Of a DNA stretch of 64,000 bases, positions 17,470 through 25,345 are shown piece after piece. Made by a program: the position numbers and the translations under genes. Every line of letters starts with the position of its first letter. The first letter of the stretch is position 1. The DNA is from Rhodobacterales bacterium RIFCSPHIGHO2_02_FULL_62_130 (GTDB lineage Bacteria > Pseudomonadota > Alphaproteobacteria > Rhodobacterales > Rhodobacteraceae). The notes under the pieces were generated by a model, which saw only the letters and a program-made list of their open reading frames with translations, made no database searches and was not told the DNA's origin. The stretch is taken from positions 171,336 through 235,335 of the forward strand of contig MHZT01000013.1 in NCBI GenBank assembly GCA_001828855.1. The letters are read 5' to 3'.

Positions 17470-18903
17470 ATGAGTGTTTCTGGCGAACCGAGTTTCCGCG
17501 AGTCCGTCGATCTGATGTTCAAGCGGGCGACAGCCCTGATGGACCTTGGGCCGGGGCTTGAGGAAAAGATCCGGGTCTGTAACTCGACCTATACGGTGCG
17601 CTTCGGGGTGCGGTTGCGCGGCAAGATCGAAACCTTTGTCGGCTACCGGTCTGTCCATTCCGAACATATGGAACCGGTGAAGGGCGGAATCCGCTATTCG
17701 CTGGGCGTCAATCAGGACGAGGTCGAGGCCTTGGCCGCGCTGATGACCTATAAATGCGCGCTGGTGGAAACGCCCTTTGGCGGATCAAAAGGTGGCTTGT
17801 GCATCGATCCGCGCAAGTGGGACGAACACGAGCTGGAGCAGATCACCCGCCGTTTCGCCTATGAACTGATCAAGCGCGATCTGATCAACCCGGCGCAGAA
17901 CGTCCCCGCCCCCGATATGGGCACGGGTGAACGCGAAATGGCATGGATCGCGGATCAATATGCGCGGATGAACACCACAGACATCAACGCCAAGGCCTGT
18001 GTCACCGGCAAGCCACCGCATGCGGGCGGTATTCAGGGCCGGGTCGAAGCGACGGGGCGCGGCGTGCAATATGCCCTGCGCGAGTTTTTCCGCTATCCCG
18101 AAGATGCCGCCAAGGCGGGGTTGTCGGGCGATCTGGATGGCAAGCGCGTTGTGGTGCAGGGGCTTGGCAATGTGGGCTATCACGCCGCCAAATTCATCTC
18201 GGAGGAAGACGGGGCCAAGATCATCGCTGTGATCGAACGCGACGGGGCCATCGTGAACGATGCGGGGCTGGATATCGAAGACCTGCGGCAATGGATGAAC
18301 CGGCATGACGGGCTGATCGCGGCCTATCCGCATGGCACGCATCTGGCCGATGGCGCGGCGGCGCTGGAACTGGCCTGCGACATCCTGATCCCTGCGGCGA
18401 TGGAAGGGGTGATCCACCTTGGCAATGCCGCCAATATCAAGGCACCCCTGATCATCGAGGCGGCCAATGGCCCGATCACCTTTGGCGCCGATGAAATCCT
18501 GCGGAAAAAGGGCTGCGTCATCATCCCCGACATGTATGCCAACGCGGGCGGGGTGACGGTGTCTTACTTCGAATGGGTCAAGAACCTGTCCCATATCCGC
18601 TTTGGCCGCATGCAGCGCCGCGCCGAAGAGGGCCGCTCGCGCCTCTTGGTCGAGGAATTGGAGCGGCTGTCCTCGGCCCAGAACCTTGGCTGGCAACTGA
18701 CGCCGGATTTCAAGAAGAAATTCCTGCAAGGTTCGGACGAGTTGGCGCTGGTGCGCTCGGGTCTGGATGACACGATGCGGACCGCCTATCAGGCCATGCG
18801 CGAGATCTGGCACGGGCGCGCGGATGTGAACGACCTGCGCGTGGCCGCCTATATCGTCTCGATCAGCCGCGTGGCGAAAACCTACCAAAGCAAGGGGTTG
18901 TAA
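17470..18903 (+). CDS. Glu/Leu/Phe/Val dehydrogenase (glutamate dehydrogenase)
   Basis: A 477-residue amino-acid dehydrogenase most like NAD(P)-glutamate dehydrogenases. The dimerisation/substrate domain has GGIRYSLGVNQDEVEALAAL and ETPFGGSKGGLCIDP with the catalytic Lys region, then PAPDMGTGEREMAWI. The Rossmann domain carries VVQGLGNVGYHAAK. It interconverts glutamate and 2-oxoglutarate plus ammonia. In this window, full of amino-acid catabolic genes, a catabolic role is plausible. It appears to be a single-gene unit, ended by an inverted repeat. Confidence 0.93.
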   Translation: MSVSGEPSFRESVDLMFKRATALMDLGPGLEEKIRVCNSTYTVRFGVRLRGKIETFVGYRSVHSEHMEPVKGGIRYSLGVNQDEVEALAALMTYKCALVETPFGGSKGGLCIDPRKWDEHELEQITRRFAYELIKRDLINPAQNVPAPDMGTGEREMAWIADQYARMNTTDINAKACVTGKPPHAGGIQGRVEATGRGVQYALREFFRYPEDAAKAGLSGDLDGKRVVVQGLGNVGYHAAKFISEEDGAKIIAVIERDGAIVNDAGLDIEDLRQWMNRHDGLIAAYPHGTHLADGAAALELACDILIPAAMEGVIHLGNAANIKAPLIIEAANGPITFGADEILRKKGCVIIPDMYANAGGVTVSYFEWVKNLSHIRFGRMQRRAEEGRSRLLVEELERLSSAQNLGWQLTPDFKKKFLQGSDELALVRSGLDDTMRTAYQAMREIWHGRADVNDLRVAAYIVSISRVAKTYQSKGL

Positions 18904-18936
18904 CCCGCCTTAGCCCTTCATCTGTTGTTAAATATC

Positions 18937-18980
18937 CCCGCCGGAGGCTTCCGCCATCAGCCGCAGGAGCCTCCGGCGGG
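18937..18980 (+). repeat. Perfect 13-bp inverted repeat, Rhodobacteraceae-type intergenic element
   Basis: Arms CCCGCCGGAGGCT (18937-18949) and AGCCTCCGGCGGG (18968-18980) are exact reverse complements with an 18-base loop. Outside the arms the flanks are also related: TTCATCT ... AAATA on one side and, in reverse, TTCATCTT ... AAATA on the other. It therefore looks like two copies of a short intergenic element facing each other. It lies 34 bp past the glutamate dehydrogenase stop and probably works as a terminator or RNA stabiliser. Confidence 0.65.
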
Positions 18981-19038
18981 AGTATTTGGGCCAAGATGAA
19001 AGCCGCGAGTTGCGACTTTATTTGTCGCGGATGGCCTA

Positions 19039-19065
19039 GTTATTCGGGATCGGCTGTTGAATAAC
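19039..19065. promoter_or_regulatory. Possible operator before the sarcosine oxidase operon
   Basis: An inverted repeat GTTATTC (19039-19045) / GAATAAC (19059-19065), with centres 20 bp apart (two helical turns), sits 47 bp upstream of the soxB ATG. Spacing and place suit a dimeric regulator. No regulator gene is adjacent, so this is a pattern-based guess. Confidence 0.35.
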
Positions 19066-19111
19066 CCGTGCAAAGGGGGTTCTATTCCCCTGAAATACAG
19101 AGGGCATCCTG

Positions 19112-20362
19112 ATGCGCTATTCCGGTTTGAAGGTGATCACCGAAGGTCTGTTCGGCAACAAGGGCTGGAAGCCCGCGTGGCGCGATCCGGCCCCCAAGCC
19201 TGAATATGATGTGGTGATCATCGGCGGAGGTGGGCATGGTCTGTCTACCGCCTATTATCTGGCCAAGAACCACGGCATCACCAATGTGGCAGTGCTGGAG
19301 AAGGGCTATCTGGGCAGTGGCAATATCGGGCGCAACACCACCATCGTGCGCGCCAACTACTACATGCCCGGCAACTCGGAGTTCTATTCCCATTCGCTGA
19401 AGCTGTGGGAGGGGTTGGAGTCGGAGTTGAACTACAACGTCATGCATTCCCAGCGCGGTCAGTTGATCCTTGCCCATTCCGACGGGCAGCGTGACACGCT
19501 GGCGCGGCGCGGCAATGCGATGATCAATCAGGGCGATGATGCGGAGTTGTGGACCCGCGATCAGGTCCGCGATTTCGCGCCCTATCTGGATTTCGAACAG
19601 ACCCGTTTCCCCATCTATGGCGGCTTGATGCACCATCGCGGTGGCACGGCGCGGCATGATGCGGTGGCTTGGGGCTATGCGCGCGGCGCGGACCGGCGCG
19701 GGGTGGATCTGATCCAGAACTGCGAAGTGACCGGCATTGATGTGGTCGATGGCAAGGTGACGGGGGTGCAAACCTCGCGCGGGGCGATCCGCGCCAAGAA
19801 AGTGGCGATCATTGTGGCGGGGCGGTCGTCTCAGGTGGCGGCGATGGCGGGGATGCGGTTGCCCATCGAAAGCCATATCCTGCAGGCCTATGTCACCGAG
19901 GGGCTGAAGCCGGTTATTGATAGCGTGATCAGTTTCGGCATGGGGCATTTCTATATCAGCCAGTCCGACAAGGGCGGTCTGGTGTTCGGCGGCGATCTGG
20001 ATTTCTACGCAAGCTATGCCGCGCGCGGCAACCTGCCGATGTTCGAGCATGTGATGGAGGCCGGCATGACCCTGATGCCGATGATCGGGCGGGCCAAGAT
20101 CTTGCGGACATGGGGCGGCATCATGGACATGACGCCCGACGGCAGCCCGATCATCGACAAGACTGGTGTCGAGGGGCTTTATCTGGATGCGGGCTGGAAC
20201 TATGGCGGCTTCAAGGCGGTTCCGGCCTCGGGCTGGTGCATGGCGCATCTGATGGCCACCGATCAGCCCCACGAGGTTGCCAAACGCTTCCGTCTTGACC
20301 GCTTCCGCTCGGGGCATGTCATGGACGAAGAAGGCACCGGCAGCCAGCACAACCTGCATTGA
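19112..20362 (+). CDS. soxB: Sarcosine oxidase subunit beta
   Basis: A 416-residue beta subunit of heterotetrameric sarcosine oxidase, which demethylates sarcosine to glycine, passing the one-carbon unit to tetrahydrofolate and making H2O2. FAD binding is shown by DVVIIGGGGHGLSTAYYLA near residue 33, and GSGNIGRNTTIVRANYY is the flavin-contacting segment typical of this subunit; the covalent FMN His is expected within this subunit. The operon order B-D-A-G is the usual one. First ATG at 19112 follows an AGAGGG ribosome site. Confidence 0.96.
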   Translation: MRYSGLKVITEGLFGNKGWKPAWRDPAPKPEYDVVIIGGGGHGLSTAYYLAKNHGITNVAVLEKGYLGSGNIGRNTTIVRANYYMPGNSEFYSHSLKLWEGLESELNYNVMHSQRGQLILAHSDGQRDTLARRGNAMINQGDDAELWTRDQVRDFAPYLDFEQTRFPIYGGLMHHRGGTARHDAVAWGYARGADRRGVDLIQNCEVTGIDVVDGKVTGVQTSRGAIRAKKVAIIVAGRSSQVAAMAGMRLPIESHILQAYVTEGLKPVIDSVISFGMGHFYISQSDKGGLVFGGDLDFYASYAARGNLPMFEHVMEAGMTLMPMIGRAKILRTWGGIMDMTPDGSPIIDKTGVEGLYLDAGWNYGGFKAVPASGWCMAHLMATDQPHEVAKRFRLDRFRSGHVMDEEGTGSQHNLH

Positions 20363-20371
20363 GGGAATAAT

Positions 20372-20647
20372 ATGCGTATCACCTGCCCCCTGTGCGGCCC
20401 CCGCGACCGGCGCGAGTTCTACTATTACGGCTCGGACGATTACTTGAACCGCGTGACGGTGGAAGACGGTATCGACGCGTTGGATAACTTCTTGTTCCTG
20501 CGCGACAATCCGGCGGGGGTGACCCGCGATCTGTGGTATCATGAAACGGGATGCGCCCAGTGGCTGCGGGTCACGCGCAACACGGTGACGCATGAGGTGT
20601 TGGGGGCCGAACTTGTGGCCGACATCAAGAAGGGGGCCGCGAAATGA
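20372..20647 (+). CDS. soxD: Sarcosine oxidase subunit delta
   Basis: A 91-residue zinc-binding delta subunit. Cys5 and Cys8 (CPLC) with His57 and Cys61 (HETGC) match the four zinc ligands of the family. REFYYYGSDDYLNR is characteristic. It starts 9 bp after soxB and overlaps soxA by 4 bases. The subunit is structural and caps the complex. Confidence 0.96.
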   Translation: MRITCPLCGPRDRREFYYYGSDDYLNRVTVEDGIDALDNFLFLRDNPAGVTRDLWYHETGCAQWLRVTRNTVTHEVLGAELVADIKKGAAK

Positions 20648-23565
20648 GGATCGAGGGCAAGGGCCAGATCGACCGCAACGCGCCCCTGACGTTCAAGTTT
20701 GACGGGCGCAGCTATGGCGGGTTCAAGGGCGACACACTCGCCTCGGCGCTTTTGGCCAACGGGGTCAAGCTGGTCGGGCGCAGCTTCAAATATCACCGCC
20801 CGCGCGGGGTTCTGACCGCGGGGTCGGAAGAGCCGAGCGCGCTGGTGGAAATCATCGGCGCGGCGAACCAGACCCCGAACGTGCGCGCCACCGTGCAAGA
20901 GGTGTTCGAGGGGTTGACCGCGCGCAGCCAGAACCGCTGGCCGTCCTTGCGCTTTGATGCGCTGGCGATCAACGATCTGGCGGCGCCCTTCCTTTCGGCA
21001 GGGTTCTATTACAAGACTTTCATGTGGCCGCGCGCCTTCTGGGAGGGGCTTTATGAACCCCTGATCCGCCGCGCTGCGGGGCTTGGCAGCCTGTCGGGCA
21101 AGCATGACGAGGGCAACTACGAAAAGGCCTTTGCCTTTTGCGATCTGCTGGTCGTGGGCGCGGGGCCTGCGGGCCTGATGGCCGCGCTGACTGCAGGGCG
21201 GGCAGGGGCGGATGTGATCCTGGCCGATGAGGATCACCGCATCGGCGGGCGGCTTTTGTCGGATGACGGCAAGATTGACGGGCTGACTGGTCCCGAATGG
21301 GTCGCGCAGGTGGTGGCCGAGTTGAAATCGCTGCCCAACGTGCGGATCATGACCCGCACAACGGTGACGGGGGCCTATGACGGCGGCACTTTCGCGGCGC
21401 TTGAGCGGGTGGGCCTGCACAAATCGGGCCGCGCCGATCTGCCGCGCGAATGTTTCTGGCGGATTGTGGCGGGGCGGACGGTGCTTGCGGCAGGGGCGAT
21501 TGAACGGCCCATCGCCTTTCCGATGAATGACCGGCCGGGGATCATGATGGCCGGGGCGGTTCGGTCCTATCTGAACCGCTACGGCGTGGTGCCAGGCCGC
21601 AAGGTTACGGTCTTTGCCAATAACGATTCTGCAAGGGCTACGGCGCGGGCCTTGATGGCGGCGGGCGTTCAGGTCGCCGCGATCATCGACAGCCGCCCCG
21701 AGGCCAGTGCTGTCGAGGATTGCCCTGTTTATCTGGGCGGGCAGATCACTGACACCAAGGGGCGCACGGGGCTTGCCGCGATTTCCGGCACCCATGTCGG
21801 CGGTGCCTTCCAGATCGAGACGGACCTGCTTGCGATGTCGGGCGGCTGGAACCCCACGCTGCACCTGACCTGTCACATGAACGGGCGTCCGCGCTGGAAC
21901 CCCGAAATTGCGGCCTTTGTGCCGTCCGAAGGCGCGGTTCCGGGCCTGCGCGCAGCGGGGGCGGCGAATGGGGCGTTTTCCACCCATGCCTGTCTGGCCG
22001 AAGGCCAACGCGCGGCGATTGACGCGCTGGCCGAGTTGGGGCGCGTGGTTGCCGCCGATACCCTGCCCGCCGCCGAGGATGCGCCCTATCGCATGACCCC
22101 GCTGTGGCAGGTCGAAGGCAAGGGCCGCGCTTGGCTTGATTTCGGCAATGACGTGACGACCAAGGATGTGAAGCAATCCGCGCAGGAAGGCTACAAATCT
22201 GTCGAGCATATGAAGCGGTATACCACGCAGGGCATGGCGCCTGATCAGGGCAAGAACTCGAACGTGGGCGCTTTGGCGGTGCTGGCGGATGCGACGGGGC
22301 GGGGGATTCCGGAAACCGGAACCACCACGTACCGCCCTCCCTTCGTGCCGACTTCCGTGGCTGCCATCGGTGCGGGCGGGCGCGGCGCGGGCTTTGCGCC
22401 GCAGCGATTCCTGACCTCGGATCAGGCCAGCCGCGACCGTCTGGCCCCGATGGTCGAGGCGGGGCTGTGGTATCGCCCGTCCTATTTCCCGAAGCCCGGC
22501 GAACAGACATGGCGCGAGTCCTGCGACCGCGAGGTGATGATGGTGCGCGAGGCCGTGGGCGTGGCCGATGTGTCCACCCTTGGCAAGATCGACATTCAGG
22601 GCCGCGACGCCGCGCGCTTCCTTGATTTCGTTTATACCAACACCTTCAGCACCTTGCCTGTAGGCCGTGTGCGCTATGGGCTGATGCTGCGCGAGGATGG
22701 CTACGTTTTCGACGATGGCACCACCGCGCGCTTGGGCGAAAACCACTATCTGATGACCACCACCACCGCCGCTGCGGGTCTGGTGATGCGGCATCTGGAT
22801 TTCGTGCATCAGGCCTACTGCGCCGATTGGGACTTGCGCTTTATCTCGGTGACCGAGTCTTGGGCGCAATTCGCCATCGCAGGGCCGAAGGCGCGCGATC
22901 TGCTGAACTCGATGCTGGATGCGCCCTTGGGCGATTTCCCCTTCATGGCCTGCGGGCCTGTGCAGATCGGCGGGGTTACCGCGCGTCTGTTCCGCATCTC
23001 GTTCTCGGGCGAGACGGGCTATGAAATCGCCGTGCCGACCCGCTATGGCGAGGCGCTGTTCCGTGACCTGCTGGCGCGCGCCGAAACCATGGGCGGTGGC
23101 CCCTACGGGATGGAGGCGCTGAACGTGCTGCGGATCGAGAAGGGCTTTATCACCCATGCCGAGATTCATGGCCGCGTCACCGCCTTTGACATCGGCATGG
23201 AGAAGATGGTTTCGGCCAAGAAAGACTGCATCGGCAAGGCCGCTGCGGCCCGTCCGGGCCTGATGGGGGCCGAGCGTGAGCAGTTGGTGGGTCTGCGGCC
23301 TTTCGGCGACGAACGCATCACCTCGGGCGCGCATTTGTTCGTGCCTGGGCTGGACCTGACGCGAGAGAATTCGGAAGGCTATATCACCTCGGTGGGCTGG
23401 TCGCCGCTGTTCGGCAAGGATCTTGCGCTTGGCTTCCTGAAGGATGGCCGCGCGCGGATCGGTCAAAGCATCCGCGTGATTGACCGGTTGCGGAAGATCG
23501 ACGTGCTGTGCGAGGTCTGCGATCCGGTGTTCCTCGACAAAGAGGGGGAGAAACTTCGTGCCTGA
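20644..23565 (+). CDS. soxA: Sarcosine oxidase subunit alpha
   Basis: A 973-residue alpha subunit. The N-terminal part (FDGRSYGGFKGDTLASALLA, then KYHRPRGVLTAG) is followed by an NAD-binding Rossmann domain (LLVVGAGPAGLMAALTAGRA, near residue 170). The C-terminal third is an aminomethyltransferase (GcvT-like) folate-binding domain, seen in GRVRYGLMLREDGYVFDDG and FSGETGYEIAVP. It receives the iminium intermediate from the beta subunit by channelling and forms 5,10-methylene-THF. Length is normal; ATG overlaps soxD. Confidence 0.96.
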   Translation: MRIEGKGQIDRNAPLTFKFDGRSYGGFKGDTLASALLANGVKLVGRSFKYHRPRGVLTAGSEEPSALVEIIGAANQTPNVRATVQEVFEGLTARSQNRWPSLRFDALAINDLAAPFLSAGFYYKTFMWPRAFWEGLYEPLIRRAAGLGSLSGKHDEGNYEKAFAFCDLLVVGAGPAGLMAALTAGRAGADVILADEDHRIGGRLLSDDGKIDGLTGPEWVAQVVAELKSLPNVRIMTRTTVTGAYDGGTFAALERVGLHKSGRADLPRECFWRIVAGRTVLAAGAIERPIAFPMNDRPGIMMAGAVRSYLNRYGVVPGRKVTVFANNDSARATARALMAAGVQVAAIIDSRPEASAVEDCPVYLGGQITDTKGRTGLAAISGTHVGGAFQIETDLLAMSGGWNPTLHLTCHMNGRPRWNPEIAAFVPSEGAVPGLRAAGAANGAFSTHACLAEGQRAAIDALAELGRVVAADTLPAAEDAPYRMTPLWQVEGKGRAWLDFGNDVTTKDVKQSAQEGYKSVEHMKRYTTQGMAPDQGKNSNVGALAVLADATGRGIPETGTTTYRPPFVPTSVAAIGAGGRGAGFAPQRFLTSDQASRDRLAPMVEAGLWYRPSYFPKPGEQTWRESCDREVMMVREAVGVADVSTLGKIDIQGRDAARFLDFVYTNTFSTLPVGRVRYGLMLREDGYVFDDGTTARLGENHYLMTTTTAAAGLVMRHLDFVHQAYCADWDLRFISVTESWAQFAIAGPKARDLLNSMLDAPLGDFPFMACGPVQIGGVTARLFRISFSGETGYEIAVPTRYGEALFRDLLARAETMGGGPYGMEALNVLRIEKGFITHAEIHGRVTAFDIGMEKMVSAKKDCIGKAAAARPGLMGAEREQLVGLRPFGDERITSGAHLFVPGLDLTRENSEGYITSVGWSPLFGKDLALGFLKDGRARIGQSIRVIDRLRKIDVLCEVCDPVFLDKEGEKLRA

Positions 23566-24106
23566 ACTTATCGCCAAAACCGCCCTTGCGGGGGTGAAAC
23601 CGCTGACCATCGCCGACACCACGCTGGCCGAGGTTGATCTGGGGCCGATTGCATCGGTGGCCCTGTTTCCGGGGCAGGAGAAGGCGGTTGCCAAGGCGTT
23701 GAAACCCTTGGGGCTTTCCTTTCCCGCGCCGAATACCTTCGCCGACAAGGGCGATGCCCGCATCGTCTGGACAAGCCGCAATCAGGCCTTCCTGATCGGC
23801 GTGGCTGCGCCCGATTTCGGCGCGGCGGCAGCCGTTACCGATCAATCCGGCGGCTGGGCCGCACTGTCCTTGACCGGCCCTGCGGCGGTGGATGCTTTGG
23901 CGCGCTATGTGCCGATTGACCTGCGCCTTGCAGCCTTCCCCGTGGGATCAGCCGCGCGCGCGCCGCTTTATCACATGTCGATGGTCCTGATGCGCACCGC
24001 CCCCGATGCCTTCCTGATCCTGTGCTTCCGGTCGATGGCCAAGACGGGCTGGCACGAGATCGAAACCGCGCTGCGATCCTTGGCGGCGCGGGCCAAGATC
24101 GCCTGA
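23558..24106 (+). CDS. soxG: Sarcosine oxidase subunit gamma
   Basis: A 182-residue gamma subunit. GTG at 23558 (PELIAKTALAG) overlaps the last codons of soxA by 8 bases and gives the normal N-terminus; an in-frame open stretch back to 23480 lies inside soxA. GGWAALSLTGPAAVDALARY and PLYHMSMVLMRTAPDAFLIL are family features. It completes the tetramer. Its TGA overlaps the next ATG by one base (TGATG). Confidence 0.93.
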   Translation: MPELIAKTALAGVKPLTIADTTLAEVDLGPIASVALFPGQEKAVAKALKPLGLSFPAPNTFADKGDARIVWTSRNQAFLIGVAAPDFGAAAAVTDQSGGWAALSLTGPAAVDALARYVPIDLRLAAFPVGSAARAPLYHMSMVLMRTAPDAFLILCFRSMAKTGWHEIETALRSLAARAKIA

Positions 24107-25254
24107 TGCTGACCAATTCCGACGTGGCCGAACTAACCGACTGGCGCCGCGCGCTGCACCGTCTCCCCGAGGTCTCGGGGCAAGAGGTGCAGACGGCGGC
24201 GACCGTGGTGCAGGCCTTGCGTGGCCTTGGCCCCGACCAGATCGTCACTGGCCTTGGCGGGCATGGCGTGGCGGCGGTATGGGAGGCAGACAGCGATGGC
24301 CCCAGCGTGCTGTTCCGCGCCGAACTCGACGCCCTGCCGATTGAGGAGCTGTCCGACGCTCCGCACCGGTCCACCATCGCGGGCAAAGGCCATCTTTGCG
24401 GCCATGATGGCCATATGGCGATCCTGATGGGCCTCGCGCGGCTGATCTCGCGGCATCCGCCCCGCGTGGGCCGTGTGATCCTGATGTTCCAGCCGGCGGA
24501 AGAGGACGGCTTGGGCGCGGCGGCGGTCATTGCCGACCCGAAATATCCCGATCTGCGCCCCGACTGGGCGTTTTCGCTGCACAATATGCCGGGCCTGCCC
24601 TTTGGCCAGACTGCGCTGACGACAGGTCCGGTGAACTGCGCCTCGCTGGGGCTGAAGATCACGCTGTCGGGCAAGACTGCCCATGCCTCGCTGCCCGAAA
24701 CCGGCATCTCGCCCGCGCTGGCGGTCTCGCGGCTGATCCCCGCCTTGGGCGCGCTGGGGCAGGGCGGGCCGCTGCACCCCGACTACCGGCTTGTCACCAT
24801 CACCCATGCCCGCCTTGGCGAACCCGCCTTCGGCATCGCCCCCGGTGAGGCCGAGATCTGGGCCACCCTGCGCACCCTGACCGATGACAAGATGGCCGCC
24901 CTGCTGGACGCCGCTATGTCGCTGGCCAAAGCCGAGGCGCAGAACGGCTTGACCGTCAGCTTCAGCCAGCACGACCATTTCGCGGCCTCGGTCAATGATC
25001 CAGAGGCCACCGCCCGCCTGCGGGCTGCCTTGGATGCGCTGCACATGCCGCATGACGAAGGCGATCTGCCCATGCGTGGCTCCGAGGACTTCGGGCGTTT
25101 CGGCGCTGAAGCCGGAACCAAGGGCGCGATGCTGTTTCTGGGCGTGGGCCAAACCCATCCCGCCCTGCATAACCCCGATTACGACTTCCCCGACGCCCTG
25201 ATCCCCCTCGGCGCGCGGCTTTTTCACAAGGTTCTGACCGACATCACCGGTTAG
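24106..25254 (+). CDS. M20-family amidohydrolase (N-acyl-amino acid / hippurate hydrolase type)
   Basis: A 382-residue M20D metallopeptidase. Zinc ligands and catalytic residues appear in FRAELDALPIEEL, LCGHDGHMAILMGLARL and MFQPAEEDGLGAAAV, and the C-terminal MRGSEDFGRF supplies another ligand region. The lid domain carries LSGKTAHASLPETG. Family members remove acyl groups from amino acids such as hippurate or N-acetyl amino acids. Its one-base overlap with soxG puts it in the sarcosine operon, so an N-acylated glycine or methylglycine is a reasonable substrate guess. Confidence 0.88.
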   Translation: MLTNSDVAELTDWRRALHRLPEVSGQEVQTAATVVQALRGLGPDQIVTGLGGHGVAAVWEADSDGPSVLFRAELDALPIEELSDAPHRSTIAGKGHLCGHDGHMAILMGLARLISRHPPRVGRVILMFQPAEEDGLGAAAVIADPKYPDLRPDWAFSLHNMPGLPFGQTALTTGPVNCASLGLKITLSGKTAHASLPETGISPALAVSRLIPALGALGQGGPLHPDYRLVTITHARLGEPAFGIAPGEAEIWATLRTLTDDKMAALLDAAMSLAKAEAQNGLTVSFSQHDHFAASVNDPEATARLRAALDALHMPHDEGDLPMRGSEDFGRFGAEAGTKGAMLFLGVGQTHPALHNPDYDFPDALIPLGARLFHKVLTDITG

Positions 25255-25294
25255 CCCTTTCCCCATCCTCTTCGCTCAAATATCCTGCGGGGGC

Positions 25295-25320
25295 GCGGGG
25301 GTGCAAAACCCCCGCTCTTT
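25295..25320 (+). terminator. Hairpin terminator after the sox operon
   Basis: Perfect 7-bp stem GCGGGGG (25295-25301) / CCCCCGC (25309-25315) with loop TGCAAAA, followed by TCTTT. It lies 41 bp past the amidohydrolase stop and 26 bp before the dnaG start. The sequence before it (CTCAAATATCCTGC) resembles the flanks of the inverted repeat at 18937, so it belongs to the same family of intergenic elements. Confidence 0.65.
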
Positions 25321-25345
25321 GCCCCCAGAACAGCCATAAGGTCAT

